DNA of 64,000 bases from Dysgonamonadaceae bacterium (GCA_031254645.1 JAIRUA010000019.1:1-64000); one strand, 5' to 3'; positions 46,128 to 55,334 are shown, counted from the first letter of the stretch. Notes: a model not told the origin generated them from the sequence alone. Program-made: numbers and translations.

Positions 46128-46664
46128 TTATAAAAATAAATCGCACCATTCATCAAACATTTCTACCTGATACTTTCCGTGTTTACCTAATCCTTCTCGA
46201 ATTTTCTTCACCGATTTTTCTCGTCCCAATTGTGCCTTGGAGTAAAATTTATCGGCAAAACATACGATTTTCTCTTCGAGACTTTGCGGTCGCATATCGC
46301 GGCGAGGAACAGGAAGTTGTCGGCTGATGATCTCTTCAAGTCGTAATCCTGTACCGGTATGTCGTTCGCACACTAAACCGTGTTTCGGAAATCCTTCGGA
46401 AGTCAGCAGTTCGTGTCCCAAATATCCGTGGCAAATGTAGGGGAAATTACCTTCGCAAGCAATATGTGGCGCGTGTGTTTTGAAAATACCTATATCGTGT
46501 AACATCGCCGCTTCTTCTATGAAACGAACATCGACAGCCAAATCCCGATGCTTTCGAACGATGTGTAACGCTTTTTCGGTTACATCGTTGGCGTGCGACA
46601 TATAGATGTCGTAGAGTTTCGTGCCGGATTTGTAATATTTGTTGATAGTTGCTTGTATGTCCAT
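46128..46664 (-). CDS. HD-domain (HDIG) phosphohydrolase-like protein
   Basis: A 178-residue single-domain protein. The HD metal site is AAMLHDIGIF (His56, Asp57). Other likely ligands are His25 in YMSHANDV and the later ICHGYLGHELL and RHTGTGL blocks. The HD superfamily hydrolyses phosphate esters, including nucleotides and cyclic nucleotides; this substrate is not known. A longer frame starting at 46712 overlaps a -7 match at 46710-46717, so MDIQATINKYY at 46664 is preferred. It is convergent with the skp genes. Confidence 0.8.
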   Translation of the reverse strand: MDIQATINKYYKSGTKLYDIYMSHANDVTEKALHIVRKHRDLAVDVRFIEEAAMLHDIGIFKTHAPHIACEGNFPYICHGYLGHELLTSEGFPKHGLVCERHTGTGLRLEEIISRQLPVPRRDMRPQSLEEKIVCFADKFYSKAQLGREKSVKKIREGLGKHGKYQVEMFDEWCDLFL

Positions 46665-46709
46665 TGTGTATGATAATGATTTTGACTTTGTCAATTCACA
46701 ATTGAGACA

Positions 46710-46717
46710 CAAAAATA
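46710..46717 (-). promoter_or_regulatory. -7 promoter element of the HD-domain gene
   Basis: The minus strand reads TATTTTTG, 45 bp ahead of the start at 46664. Confidence 0.45.
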
Positions 46718-46781
46718 GGATAAAAAATTTATATCCGCTTCTTTCTCTTTGTTTTTTTAGAGTAAACGCACAAACTTCTAA

Positions 46782-46800
46782 TAGTTTTCTAATTTAGAAA
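46782..46800. promoter_or_regulatory. 19-bp 9-1-9 palindrome, possible operator
   Basis: GTTTTCTAATTTAGAAAAC is a perfect 9-1-9 inverted repeat. It ends 36 bp before the -7 element of the TonB-dependent receptor gene, just upstream of where the -33 region would be. The 9-1-9 size is that of Fur-type boxes; the regulator is not known. Confidence 0.5.
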
Positions 46801-46836
46801 ACTTCTAAATAACTTTCTCATTAAAGGAAAATATTT

Positions 46837-46844
46837 TACCTTTG
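46837..46844 (+). promoter_or_regulatory. -7 promoter element of TonB receptor 1
   Basis: TACCTTTG, a TAnnTTTG match 42 bp before the start codon at 46887. The palindrome at 46782-46800 lies upstream. Confidence 0.5.
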
Positions 46845-46886
46845 CAAGCGTTTTACTAAAATTCAATTATAAAAAATATTCATACA

Positions 46887-49289
46887 ATGACGAAAATTAT
46901 CTCACTCACAATATGTTTGCTTATCATATGTGCATATACAAAAGCAAACGTAACACAAAACAGAAACACCGACGCGCACATTATCGGACACGTGGTAGAC
47001 AAGGAAACGGGCGACCACTTGCCCTTCGCAACCATTAAACTACAAGGTACTACCATAGGTATAATGACCGACGGAACAGGACACTTCTTTTTAAGAAATC
47101 TTCCCATAGGAAATCATATATTAGAAGTGTCGATGATTGGTTATAGAACAGAAACCCGTGAAGTTACCATTACAGCAAACACCACACAGGAAGTTGATTT
47201 CTACTTAGAGGAAGAAAAGACTATGTTAGATGAAGTGGTAGTATCGGCGAGTCGTGGCGAAACAACTCGTCGTCTTGCGCCATCGCTTGTAAGTGTTATC
47301 GGAATGAGAACATTAGAGTCTACAAGTTCTCAAACGCTTGCCGATGGTTTGAGATTTCAATCGGGATTACGTGTAGAGAGCACTTGTGCCAATGACGGCG
47401 TACCGCAAGTTCGCATCAACGGACTTCCCGGCACTTATTCCCAGATACTTATCGATTCTCGTCCCGTAGTTGGAGCACTTTCAGGTTTGTATATTTTGGA
47501 ACAAATTCCGGCAAATATGATTGAACGAATCGAAGTGGTACGCGGCGGCGGCTCAGCACTTTTTGGCGCAAATGCTATTGGTGGCGCAGTTAATATTATC
47601 ACACGTGAACCGTTGCGTAATTTGGGCGAGTTTGCACATACAATTTCCTCTCTGAATGACAATACTACATCTTTCAATGCCTCACTTGTAAACGATACGC
47701 GCAGTGCGGGTATTTCTGCCTACGGACAACACCGTTTGAGAGAAGCGGTGGATATTAACGGCGATGGCTTTTCCAATCTTCCTCTATTGAAAAACCGCGC
47801 CTTTGGTTTCCGCTCTTTTTTGAGAACAGGTTTGTATTCGAGACTCACAATGGAATATCAAAACCGACACGAATTTCGTAGAGGCGGCGACCAATTAGAC
47901 CTTCAACCATACGAAGCATATATTGCCGAGCAACTTGAACATTATACAAATGGCGCATCGCTCAGATTCGACCATTTTGCAAACCTCAACAGTCGATTTG
48001 CGCTCTATTCCGCTTTTCAGCACGTAAAGAGAAACGGATATTATGGCGCAGGCGACCCGTTTACTACCGATATTCCCGAACTTCGCCCCGGTATGAGTCA
48101 GGAAGAAATCGATAACATCAACGATATTCTCGAAAACAATGAAGAGCGAATGAGTTCTTTCGGAACTACCACCGAATTGGTATATCAAGTAGGTGGTCAT
48201 TACATACGCTCTTTTGATCACTTGTGGTTTATGCCTGCCGACCTCACAGCCGGATTGGAATATACAGGCAGCGACTTAAAAGATGTGAGTTTAGCTCGCC
48301 CGATGGATATTTCGCAACGCACCGGAACTGCCGCTGCTTTTCTTCAAAACGAATGGAAAACTTCGATGTGGAGTTTTCTCGCAGGCGGACGAGTGGATAA
48401 ACATAATTTGCTTGACAATGCAATATTTAGCCCGCGTGCTACCATTCGTTATAATCCACAGAATAATATTAATCTTCGTCTGACATACAGTGAAGGATTT
48501 CGTGCGCCTCAGCTCACCGAAGACCAACTGCATATCAATATCGTTGGAGGACAACAGTTTTTTTATGTTTTTTCCGATGATTTGAGAGAAGAGCGTTCGC
48601 GCAGTGTGAGCGCTTCTGTTGATTATTATCATCAAATTGGCAATACACGATTTAACGCGCTTGCCGAAGGATTTTACACAAGGATTGTTCGCCCGTTTAC
48701 CGAAACGGTTACCGGAAATCAGGTAATCATCGAAAATGATGACGAAGGCGCTGCCGTGTATGGAGTAAATCTCGAAGGACGAATGGTTTATCGCACCTTT
48801 GATTTGCAAGCCGGTGTAACCATCCAACGCGCACTTTACGACGATGAACAAAAATGGTGGGAACCCGAAACGCCCGAAGAAGAAGCGCTTGATGCGGTAA
48901 CGCCCACACGCCGAATGATGCGAACACCAAATACTTACGCCTATTTTGTAGCCTCGTGGTCGCCGATAAAAAGATTCACAACATCGCTTTCGGGCAATTA
49001 TACGGGAAGTATGCTTGTGCCGCACGAAGCGGGATTCGGAGATGCGGGCGACCGTTTTTCGAAAGTAAATATCACGAAAAAAACACCCACATTTTTTGAA
49101 TTGAATTTGCGACTTGCGTATGACTTCAATTTATATACCGATACAAAACTTCAATTGAACGCCGGAGTGCAAAATATTTTCGACGCTTTTCAACGCGATT
49201 TTGATACCGGAGCGGGCAAAGCGGCGAGTTATGTGTATGGACCGAATACGCCGCGAATGTTTTTTGCGGGAGTAAGATTAATGTTTTAG
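46887..49289 (+). CDS. TonB-dependent receptor 1 (CirA/HmuR-like)
   Basis: An 800-residue outer-membrane transporter that is not of the SusC type. A signal peptide (1-20) precedes a carboxypeptidase-regulatory-like domain (30-106). The TonB-box-like MLDEVVVSAS is at 113-122. The plug (about 125-240) has VRINGLPGTYSQILIDSRPV and RIEVVRGGGSALFGANAIGG. The barrel ends PRMFFAGVRLMF. The plug resembles colicin I/heme-type receptors such as CirA or HmuR. Heme, iron or vitamin as substrate is inferred only from this likeness and the Fur-sized palindrome upstream. No HmuY-like lipoprotein gene is adjacent. Confidence 0.85.
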   Translation: MTKIISLTICLLIICAYTKANVTQNRNTDAHIIGHVVDKETGDHLPFATIKLQGTTIGIMTDGTGHFFLRNLPIGNHILEVSMIGYRTETREVTITANTTQEVDFYLEEEKTMLDEVVVSASRGETTRRLAPSLVSVIGMRTLESTSSQTLADGLRFQSGLRVESTCANDGVPQVRINGLPGTYSQILIDSRPVVGALSGLYILEQIPANMIERIEVVRGGGSALFGANAIGGAVNIITREPLRNLGEFAHTISSLNDNTTSFNASLVNDTRSAGISAYGQHRLREAVDINGDGFSNLPLLKNRAFGFRSFLRTGLYSRLTMEYQNRHEFRRGGDQLDLQPYEAYIAEQLEHYTNGASLRFDHFANLNSRFALYSAFQHVKRNGYYGAGDPFTTDIPELRPGMSQEEIDNINDILENNEERMSSFGTTTELVYQVGGHYIRSFDHLWFMPADLTAGLEYTGSDLKDVSLARPMDISQRTGTAAAFLQNEWKTSMWSFLAGGRVDKHNLLDNAIFSPRATIRYNPQNNINLRLTYSEGFRAPQLTEDQLHINIVGGQQFFYVFSDDLREERSRSVSASVDYYHQIGNTRFNALAEGFYTRIVRPFTETVTGNQVIIENDDEGAAVYGVNLEGRMVYRTFDLQAGVTIQRALYDDEQKWWEPETPEEEALDAVTPTRRMMRTPNTYAYFVASWSPIKRFTTSLSGNYTGSMLVPHEAGFGDAGDRFSKVNITKKTPTFFELNLRLAYDFNLYTDTKLQLNAGVQNIFDAFQRDFDTGAGKAASYVYGPNTPRMFFAGVRLMF

Positions 49290-49388
49290 GGTACAGGGCG
49301 CAGGGTGCAGGGCACTAGGTGCAGGATGTAAATTATAAAAACATTCATACCCCGTACCCTGAACCTAGTGCCTTGCGCCCTGTACCCT
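49288..49388. repeat. GC-rich word-reiterated palindrome between the TonB receptor genes
   Basis: AGGGTACAGGGCGCA (49288-49302) pairs with TGCGCCCTGTACCCT (49374-49388), and GGCACTAGGT (49311-49320) pairs with ACCTAGTGCC (49363-49372). The word CAGGG/CCCTG recurs in both arms. It starts at the stop codon of receptor 1. Confidence 0.9.
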
Positions 49389-49476
49389 GAACCCTATAAA
49401 ATCACTAATAATAGTGATTGACAACGATGATTTTATTTCGGTACTTTGCACTTTCAAAATAAAGCAAAAAACCGAT

Positions 49477-51816
49477 ATGAGGAAATTAATATTGTTATCG
49501 TTAGTCATTTGGAATGTTTTCATAGCATTTTCGTCAAACAATTATCTCGAACCGAAGACAAATTCGCAAGACACGCTTAGAATATATCATCTTGATGAAT
49601 TGGTGATTAGTCATTCCGTCAGAGAAACCAATGATTTGAGAAATTTGCCGTCGTCGGTTTCTATTTTGTCGCCGCGTCAGTTGCAAAATAACCGAATTGA
49701 ATCGTTGCCCGATTTGAGTGCTTTTGTACCCAATTTTTTCGTTCCGTCTTACGGATCAAGGGTTTCTACACCGATTTATATTCGCGGTATCGGTGCACGT
49801 TCGGGCGCGCAAACCGTTAGTCTGTATGTGGATAATGTGCCGAGTTTTAATCCTTCGGTATTCGATTTCGAATTTCAAGATATTCAGCGCATTGAGGTGC
49901 TTCGCGGTGCGCAAGGCACTCTCTACGGACGAAATGCGATTGGTGGGATTGTGAACATTTACACCCTTTCGCCTCTAACCTTTCAAGGAACATCAGCAGC
50001 GATAACAGGCGGAAATTACGGACAGTTTTCGGCTCGCGCATCTAATTATCAAAAACTTTCCGACAATTTCGGAATATCCGTTGGCGGATTTTATAAATCT
50101 GACGACGGTTATTTCATTAATAAATACACCGGAAAAAAAGTAGATGCATCGGAGAATGCAGGCGGACGTGTAAAAATGGAATGGAACATTGCGCCACGTT
50201 TCAAGGCGACGCTTTCCAGCAATTACGACTGGTTGTCGCAAGGCGCATTTCCGTACATGCACGCCGATTCGTCGATGGTAAATTTCAATGACCCGTCATC
50301 TTATGATCGAAACTTGGCAACAAGTGGACTTTCGTTACAGTATCGCGGACGCGGATTCAGCATCAATTCCACCACCGGATACCAGTTTTTGAAAGACGAT
50401 ATGAAAATGGATCAGGATTATTCGCCGCTATCTATCTTTTCTATTCAACAAAAGCAAAGACAGCACTCATTAAGTCAAGAGGTTATATTCAGACTAGAAG
50501 ATAACGACCATTACAATTGGCTTATTGGTGTATTTGGTTTTATGGATAACCGCAACATCAATACGCCTGTTACTATTAAAGAAGACGGAACGGCATTTTT
50601 TTCCGGTTATTTTCCACCGTTTATTAAAATGCTGAACGATGAAATCGAAATGCCAGGCGAATACAAAAAGCCAACGTGGGGTGCGGCACTGTTTTATCAA
50701 TCGACTTTAAATGAATTGTTTGGCGTGCGTGGATTGTCGGCAACAGCAGGTATTCGATACGATTACGAACACACAAAAATAGATTATTTTACCGAAACGC
50801 AAGGCGTGGGCGTGGTTGTAACACCGCCGTTCCCGCCCGGTGCGCCATCAATGCCTTTTACGGCTGATACAACAATGACGGGCGGTTTCAGTAAAGGACA
50901 TTTTGAGATTTTGCCGAAGTTCGCATTACAATATCGCTCATCAGAAACATCATTTTTATATGCCTCTGCATCAAAAGGCTACAAAAGCGGCGGATACAAC
51001 GAACAAGCATTTTCGCAAATTTTGCGCAGCGCAATGTTTGAGGCAATCGACAGGCTTATGGCAGAGAGGATGCCCGGAATGCCCTCGCCATTTCCACCGC
51101 GACCCGAAAACGAGCCTACGCTCGAAGAGCAACTTTCATACAAACCCGAACGGAGTTGGACATTTGAAATCGGCGGACGAAAAGAGCTATTCGATAGACG
51201 ATTATCGGCAACTTTTGCCTTGTTCTACTCGCAAGTAAGCAATATCCAAATTACTCAATTATTGGACGGCGGCACAGCCGGGCGTATTATTACCAACGCC
51301 GGAAAATCAACAAGTCAAGGCGTTGAACTCGGTCTGCGATACGCACCTGCAAGTAATTTCTCGCTGTTTGGCGAATACGGTTTTGCCAATGCGCGTTTCG
51401 ATAAGTACGAAACCACCGGAGCAGATGACGAAGGTAAACCGATAAAGATTGACTATTCGGGCAATCACATTCCATTTGCACCACAACACACATTAAGCGT
51501 TGGAGCGAATTATATTCATCGTTTCGCACGCGGCGCATTTATCGACCGTTTCATCGGAAATCTCAGCTATAACGGCATTGGAAAAATTTATTGGACAGAA
51601 TCCAACAACGTATATCAACCGTTTTATGGTATCACAAGCGCGAGCATCGCTGCCGAAAAAGGTATTTTCGGATTAGAATTGTGGACGAAAAATCTTTTCA
51701 ATACGCAGTATAACGCATTTTTTGTAGAAGTATCGGATATGGCAGGAAAAGTGAATCCGATTGTACAGAGAGGAATACCAACGAGAGTCGGAGCAACGTT
51801 GAGAATGATGTTTTAA
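49477..51816 (+). CDS. TonB-dependent receptor 2
   Basis: A 779-residue outer-membrane transporter. The start at 49477 (MRKLILLSLVIWNVFIAF) gives a proper signal peptide; an in-frame ATG at 49414 would put 21 charged residues before it. It has no carboxypeptidase-like domain. A TonB-box-like LDELVIS is at 39-45. The plug (about 50-165) includes YIRGIGARSGAQTVSLYVD and RIEVLRGAQGTLYGRNAIGG. The barrel ends TRVGATLRMMF. The plug resembles the large group of receptors seen with siderophores and other small ligands. Proline- and methionine-rich stretches occur in predicted outer loops (about 449-470 and 528-545). The ligand is unknown. Confidence 0.87.
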   Translation: MRKLILLSLVIWNVFIAFSSNNYLEPKTNSQDTLRIYHLDELVISHSVRETNDLRNLPSSVSILSPRQLQNNRIESLPDLSAFVPNFFVPSYGSRVSTPIYIRGIGARSGAQTVSLYVDNVPSFNPSVFDFEFQDIQRIEVLRGAQGTLYGRNAIGGIVNIYTLSPLTFQGTSAAITGGNYGQFSARASNYQKLSDNFGISVGGFYKSDDGYFINKYTGKKVDASENAGGRVKMEWNIAPRFKATLSSNYDWLSQGAFPYMHADSSMVNFNDPSSYDRNLATSGLSLQYRGRGFSINSTTGYQFLKDDMKMDQDYSPLSIFSIQQKQRQHSLSQEVIFRLEDNDHYNWLIGVFGFMDNRNINTPVTIKEDGTAFFSGYFPPFIKMLNDEIEMPGEYKKPTWGAALFYQSTLNELFGVRGLSATAGIRYDYEHTKIDYFTETQGVGVVVTPPFPPGAPSMPFTADTTMTGGFSKGHFEILPKFALQYRSSETSFLYASASKGYKSGGYNEQAFSQILRSAMFEAIDRLMAERMPGMPSPFPPRPENEPTLEEQLSYKPERSWTFEIGGRKELFDRRLSATFALFYSQVSNIQITQLLDGGTAGRIITNAGKSTSQGVELGLRYAPASNFSLFGEYGFANARFDKYETTGADDEGKPIKIDYSGNHIPFAPQHTLSVGANYIHRFARGAFIDRFIGNLSYNGIGKIYWTESNNVYQPFYGITSASIAAEKGIFGLELWTKNLFNTQYNAFFVEVSDMAGKVNPIVQRGIPTRVGATLRMMF

Positions 51817-51908
51817 ATTAGTGATTAATGTTTGATAGCAGCAACTAATTAAACATTAATTATTGAAAATCAACTACTAAGCATTAATCATTAAACATTA
51901 ATCATTGA
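51816..51908. repeat. Family B word repeat (copy 3)
   Basis: The gap after TonB receptor 2 holds repeated GATTAATG, AAACATTAAT and TTAATCATTAAACATTAAT words in both directions, like those at 716-797 and 8318-8352. Confidence 0.65.
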
Positions 51909-51935
51909 TTACAAGGTTTTATCATAAAAAAAAAC

Positions 51936-51943
51936 TATCTTTG
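51936..51943 (+). promoter_or_regulatory. -7 promoter element of ppdK
   Basis: TATCTTTG, a TAnnTTTG match 59 bp before the ppdK start codon. Confidence 0.5.
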
Positions 51944-52002
51944 TAGCGTTTTATAATTTGAGAATAACGGTATCAAATCAATAATTATCCAAAATAAGTT
52001 TT

Positions 52003-54735
52003 ATGAGTATTTTAAAAAGAGTTTATTTTTTCGGCAACGGTAAAGCCGAAGGAAAAGCGGATATGAAAAATCTGCTTGGAGGTAAAGGAGCCAACTTGGC
52101 TGAAATGAACCACATCGGGGTACCCGTACCTCCGGGATTCACGATTACAACTGATACTTGTACAGAGTATTATCAGGTGTACAACAAAGACCAAATGCTT
52201 TTAATTGAGTCTTTGAAGCCGGAAGTGGAAGCGCATATGCACGAAGTTGAAAAATTGATGAATTCAAAGTTTGGCGACATCGAAAATCCGCTATTGGTTT
52301 CTGTTCGTTCAGGATCGCGCGCTTCGATGCCGGGTATGATGGATACCATTCTTAACCTTGGTTTGAATGATGCCGTAGTAGAAGGAATGACACGCAAAAC
52401 AGGAAACGCTCGTTTTGCTTGGGATTCTTACCGTCGTTTCGTTCAAATGTATGGCGACGTAGTTTTAGGAATGAAACCCGAAAACAAAAACGACCACGAC
52501 CCGTTTGAGTTAATCATCGACAAGATGAAAGAAGAAAAAGGCATTCAATTAGATACTGAATTTACAGTAGAAGATTTGAAGGAAATGGTAAAACGTTTCA
52601 AAGCCGCCGTAAAAGAAAATACAGGAAATGATTTCCCCGAATCTGCTTGGGAGCAACTTTGGGGTGCAATCTGCTCGGTATTTGATTCTTGGATGAACGA
52701 CCGCGCAATCCTTTATCGTCAGCTTGAAGGCATACCAGAAGAATGGGGAACAGCCGTAAACGTACAAGCAATGGTGTTCGGTAATATGGGCGATACATCT
52801 GCCACAGGTGTATGTTTCTCTCGCGACGCTGCAACAGGTGAAGACCAATTCATCGGCGAATACTTAATCAACGCACAAGGCGAAGACGTAGTAGCAGGAA
52901 TCCGCACACCAAATCAAATCACGAAAATCGGTTCTGAGCGTTTGGCTGAATTGTCGGGTTATTCCGAAGCAGTGCGCGTTGCAGAACACATTTCGTTGGA
53001 AGAGGCAATGCCCGAAATCTATGCCGAGTTAGATAAATATCAAACCGTTTTGGAAAACCACTACAAAGATATGCAAGATATGGAATTTACCGTACAAGAA
53101 GGTAAATTGTGGATGTTGCAAACACGTAGCGGAAAACGTACAGGCGCAGCGATGATTAAAATCGCAATGGATATGCTTCATCAAGGTATGATCGATGAGA
53201 AAACAGCCTTGTTACGCTTAGATCCAAACAAATTGGACGAACTTCTTCACCCCATATTCGATAAAGACGCATTGAAAGCGGCTACCGTAATCGCAAAAGG
53301 TTTGGCTGCTTCACCGGGTGCATCGACAGGAAAAATTGTTTTCAGTTCTGACGAAGCCGCCGAATGGGCTGCCAATGGCGAAAAAGTAATTATGGTTCGC
53401 GTTGAAACATCTCCTGAAGACTTAGCCGGTATGATGGCTGCCGAAGGAATTTTGACTTCTCGCGGAGGCATGACCTCGCACGCTGCCGTTGTGGCTCGCG
53501 GTTGGGGTAAATGTTGTGTTTCGGGCGCCGGTTCACTGGTAATCGATTATCATACAAAAACAATGACAGTAGGCGGAAAAGTATACAAAGAAGGCGACTA
53601 CATTTCATTGAACGGCTCAACAGGCGATATCTTCGAAGGACAAATCGCAACTTCGGAAGCAGAACTTGATGCCGATTTCGAAGAAATTATGGCGTTGACC
53701 GAAAAATACGCAAGGATGAAAGTTCGCGCTAACGCAGAAGCACCGGCTGATGCAGAAATGGCGAAAAGATTCGGCGCAGTAGGTATCGGACTTTGCCGTA
53801 CAGAGCATATGTTTTTCGAGGGCGAGAAAATCAAAGCAGTTCGCGAAATGATTTTAGCTCCCGATCAAGCAGGTCGCAAAGCGGCTTTGGCAAAAATTCT
53901 TCCTTTCCAAATCGAAGACTTCGAAGGAATTTTCGCAGCAATGGCAGGACTTCCGGTAACTGTTCGCTTGTTAGACCCACCGTTGCACGAATTTGTGCCA
54001 CACGATGAAAAAGGACAACAAGATATGGCTGACGTGATGGGCGTTGACGTAAAAGTAGTAAAACAACGTGTTGATTCGTTACACGAATTTAACCCGATGT
54101 TAGGACACAGAGGTTGTCGCTTAGGTAATACATATCCCGAAATTACCGAGATGCAAACACGCGCTATCCTAAGTGCTTGTTTGAATTTGAAGAAAAAAGG
54201 CATCACAGCAGTTCCTGAAATTATGGTACCGCTAACAGGTATTTTGTACGAATATTTGGAGCAAGAGAAAATCATTCGCACTACTGCCGCTAAACTTTTC
54301 GAAGAAATGGGCGACAGCATTCACTTCACAGTGGGTACGATGATTGAAATTCCACGTGCTACGCTTACGGCAGACCGTATCGCTTCGGCAGCAGAATTCT
54401 TCTCGTTCGGAACAAACGACTTGACGCAGATGACATTCGGTTACTCACGCGATGACATTGCTACTTTCTTACCGGTTTATTTGGAAAAGAAAATTTTGAA
54501 ACACGACCCATTCCAAGTATTGGATCGCAATGGCGTAGGACAATTAGTTCGTATGGCAGTAGAAAAAGGTCGTGCAGTACGTCCCGATTTGAAATGCGGT
54601 ATTTGCGGTGAGCACGGTGGTGAGCCTTCGTCAGTTGAATTCTGCGATAGCGTAGGATTAGACTATGTAAGCTGTTCTCCGTTCCGCGTACCAATCGCGC
54701 GTTTGGCTGCAGCGCAAGCTGTATTGAAAGGATAA
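52003..54735 (+). CDS. ppdK: Pyruvate, phosphate dikinase
   Basis: A 910-residue enzyme that interconverts pyruvate, ATP and phosphate with PEP, AMP and diphosphate. The N-terminal ATP-grasp part opens LLGGKGANLAEMNHIGVPVPPGFTI (in parts, about 25-50). The swivelling phosphohistidine domain has GGMTSHAAVVARGWG with catalytic His493. The C-terminal TIM barrel binds pyruvate/PEP and holds the conserved Cys868 in CGICGEHGGEPSS. It has all catalytic groups and full length. In Bacteroidales it serves glycolysis and gluconeogenesis using diphosphate. It is a single-gene unit, with its own promoter match and a strong terminator. Confidence 0.97.
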   Translation: MSILKRVYFFGNGKAEGKADMKNLLGGKGANLAEMNHIGVPVPPGFTITTDTCTEYYQVYNKDQMLLIESLKPEVEAHMHEVEKLMNSKFGDIENPLLVSVRSGSRASMPGMMDTILNLGLNDAVVEGMTRKTGNARFAWDSYRRFVQMYGDVVLGMKPENKNDHDPFELIIDKMKEEKGIQLDTEFTVEDLKEMVKRFKAAVKENTGNDFPESAWEQLWGAICSVFDSWMNDRAILYRQLEGIPEEWGTAVNVQAMVFGNMGDTSATGVCFSRDAATGEDQFIGEYLINAQGEDVVAGIRTPNQITKIGSERLAELSGYSEAVRVAEHISLEEAMPEIYAELDKYQTVLENHYKDMQDMEFTVQEGKLWMLQTRSGKRTGAAMIKIAMDMLHQGMIDEKTALLRLDPNKLDELLHPIFDKDALKAATVIAKGLAASPGASTGKIVFSSDEAAEWAANGEKVIMVRVETSPEDLAGMMAAEGILTSRGGMTSHAAVVARGWGKCCVSGAGSLVIDYHTKTMTVGGKVYKEGDYISLNGSTGDIFEGQIATSEAELDADFEEIMALTEKYARMKVRANAEAPADAEMAKRFGAVGIGLCRTEHMFFEGEKIKAVREMILAPDQAGRKAALAKILPFQIEDFEGIFAAMAGLPVTVRLLDPPLHEFVPHDEKGQQDMADVMGVDVKVVKQRVDSLHEFNPMLGHRGCRLGNTYPEITEMQTRAILSACLNLKKKGITAVPEIMVPLTGILYEYLEQEKIIRTTAAKLFEEMGDSIHFTVGTMIEIPRATLTADRIASAAEFFSFGTNDLTQMTFGYSRDDIATFLPVYLEKKILKHDPFQVLDRNGVGQLVRMAVEKGRAVRPDLKCGICGEHGGEPSSVEFCDSVGLDYVSCSPFRVPIARLAAAQAVLKG

Positions 54736-54758
54736 TTTCTCATAATTATATTTAGGTC

Positions 54759-54793
54759 AAGAGGCTGTTTCGTAATGAAACAGCCTCTTTTTT
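54759..54793. terminator. Terminator between ppdK and the XRE-type gene
   Basis: A perfect 13-bp stem (AAGAGGCTGTTTC and its complement) with loop GTAAT and a T run. A nearly identical hairpin lies at 60603-60631. Confidence 0.92.
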
Positions 54794-54795
54794 GT

Positions 54796-55230
54796 TCATC
54801 GATATTCCTCTTTCGGCTCGGCTACTATCTGCGATGATGAAGGTATAATAGGTAGCGGATAATTGCGTATTTTATTTTCCACTTTTTCGCCATTCTTTGC
54901 TTGCAATTCTCCGATCTCTCTATTAAGCGCTTTTATTTCACTATCTTTCTCTTTCAGTATTTTAAGCAATAATTCTACATTAGTATCATCTATCACATCT
55001 TCATCCATCGCGTCGGGTTTGAGCATATCTCCTCTACCGGTAAGAAGCCATTCAGCATTCAAGTCTAAACAATAGTCTATTATTTTATTCATTATTGATT
55101 CACCTAAATCGGCATTTCTTTTAGATTGAGTGCCTAAATAGCCGTTAGACAAACCAATTTCTTTCTCAAGTCTTGTCGGTCTAATCCCTTTATGGTCAAG
55201 ATATTTATATAGTCTTGCAATCGCCTTCAT
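54796..55230 (-). CDS. XRE/CI-like transcriptional regulator
   Basis: A 144-residue protein with an N-terminal helix-turn-helix like that of phage repressors (about 5-60): IARLYKYLDHKGIRPTRLEK, then EIGLSNGYLGTQSKR and NAEWLLTGRGDML, the latter a common closing helix in Bacteroidales members of this group. Residues 80-118 (LLLKILKEKDSEIKALNREI and on) form a coiled coil for dimerisation. No peptidase tail of the LexA/CI type is present, so control by self-cleavage is unlikely. It is divergent from the 54-codon gene and SusCD locus 2 across 141 bp that contain GTTTA operator words, and probably represses from there. Confidence 0.82.
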   Translation of the reverse strand: MKAIARLYKYLDHKGIRPTRLEKEIGLSNGYLGTQSKRNADLGESIMNKIIDYCLDLNAEWLLTGRGDMLKPDAMDEDVIDDTNVELLLKILKEKDSEIKALNREIGELQAKNGEKVENKIRNYPLPIIPSSSQIVAEPKEEYR

Positions 55231-55248
55231 AAAAAATTGTCGAAAATA

Positions 55249-55334
55249 GTTTACTTTTTATTTGTTTATATCAACTATTGTTTATATTTTTGTACTGTGT
55301 TTACAACCAATTACGAATAATCACGAGTAAACAC
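55249..55334. promoter_or_regulatory. Array of GTTTA operator words in the divergent promoter
   Basis: GTTTAC or GTTTAT occurs at 55249, 55264, 55280 and 55299 in the same direction (15, 16 and 19 bp apart). GTGTTTAC at 55297-55304 is answered by GTAAACAC at 55327-55334. The words overlap both promoter elements of the plus-strand transcript. The likely binder is the XRE-type regulator, inferred from position. Confidence 0.6.
55261..55292 (+). promoter_or_regulatory. Promoter of the 54-codon gene and SusCD locus 2
   Basis: TTTG at 55261-55264 and TATTTTTG at 55285-55292, 20 bp apart, match both the -33 and -7 elements of Bacteroidetes promoters. The expected start of transcription lies 70-75 bp before the 54-codon gene. 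Confidence 0.7.

Noticed and set aside
48291-49025. 244-codon open frame opposite TonB receptor 1
   Set aside because: Antisense to a well-defined barrel; Arg/Cys-rich composition typical of shadow frames.
55249-55334. Phage attachment site or prophage remnant
   Set aside because: Only the repressor-type switch is present; no integrase, structural or lysis genes are near, and no tRNA is interrupted.
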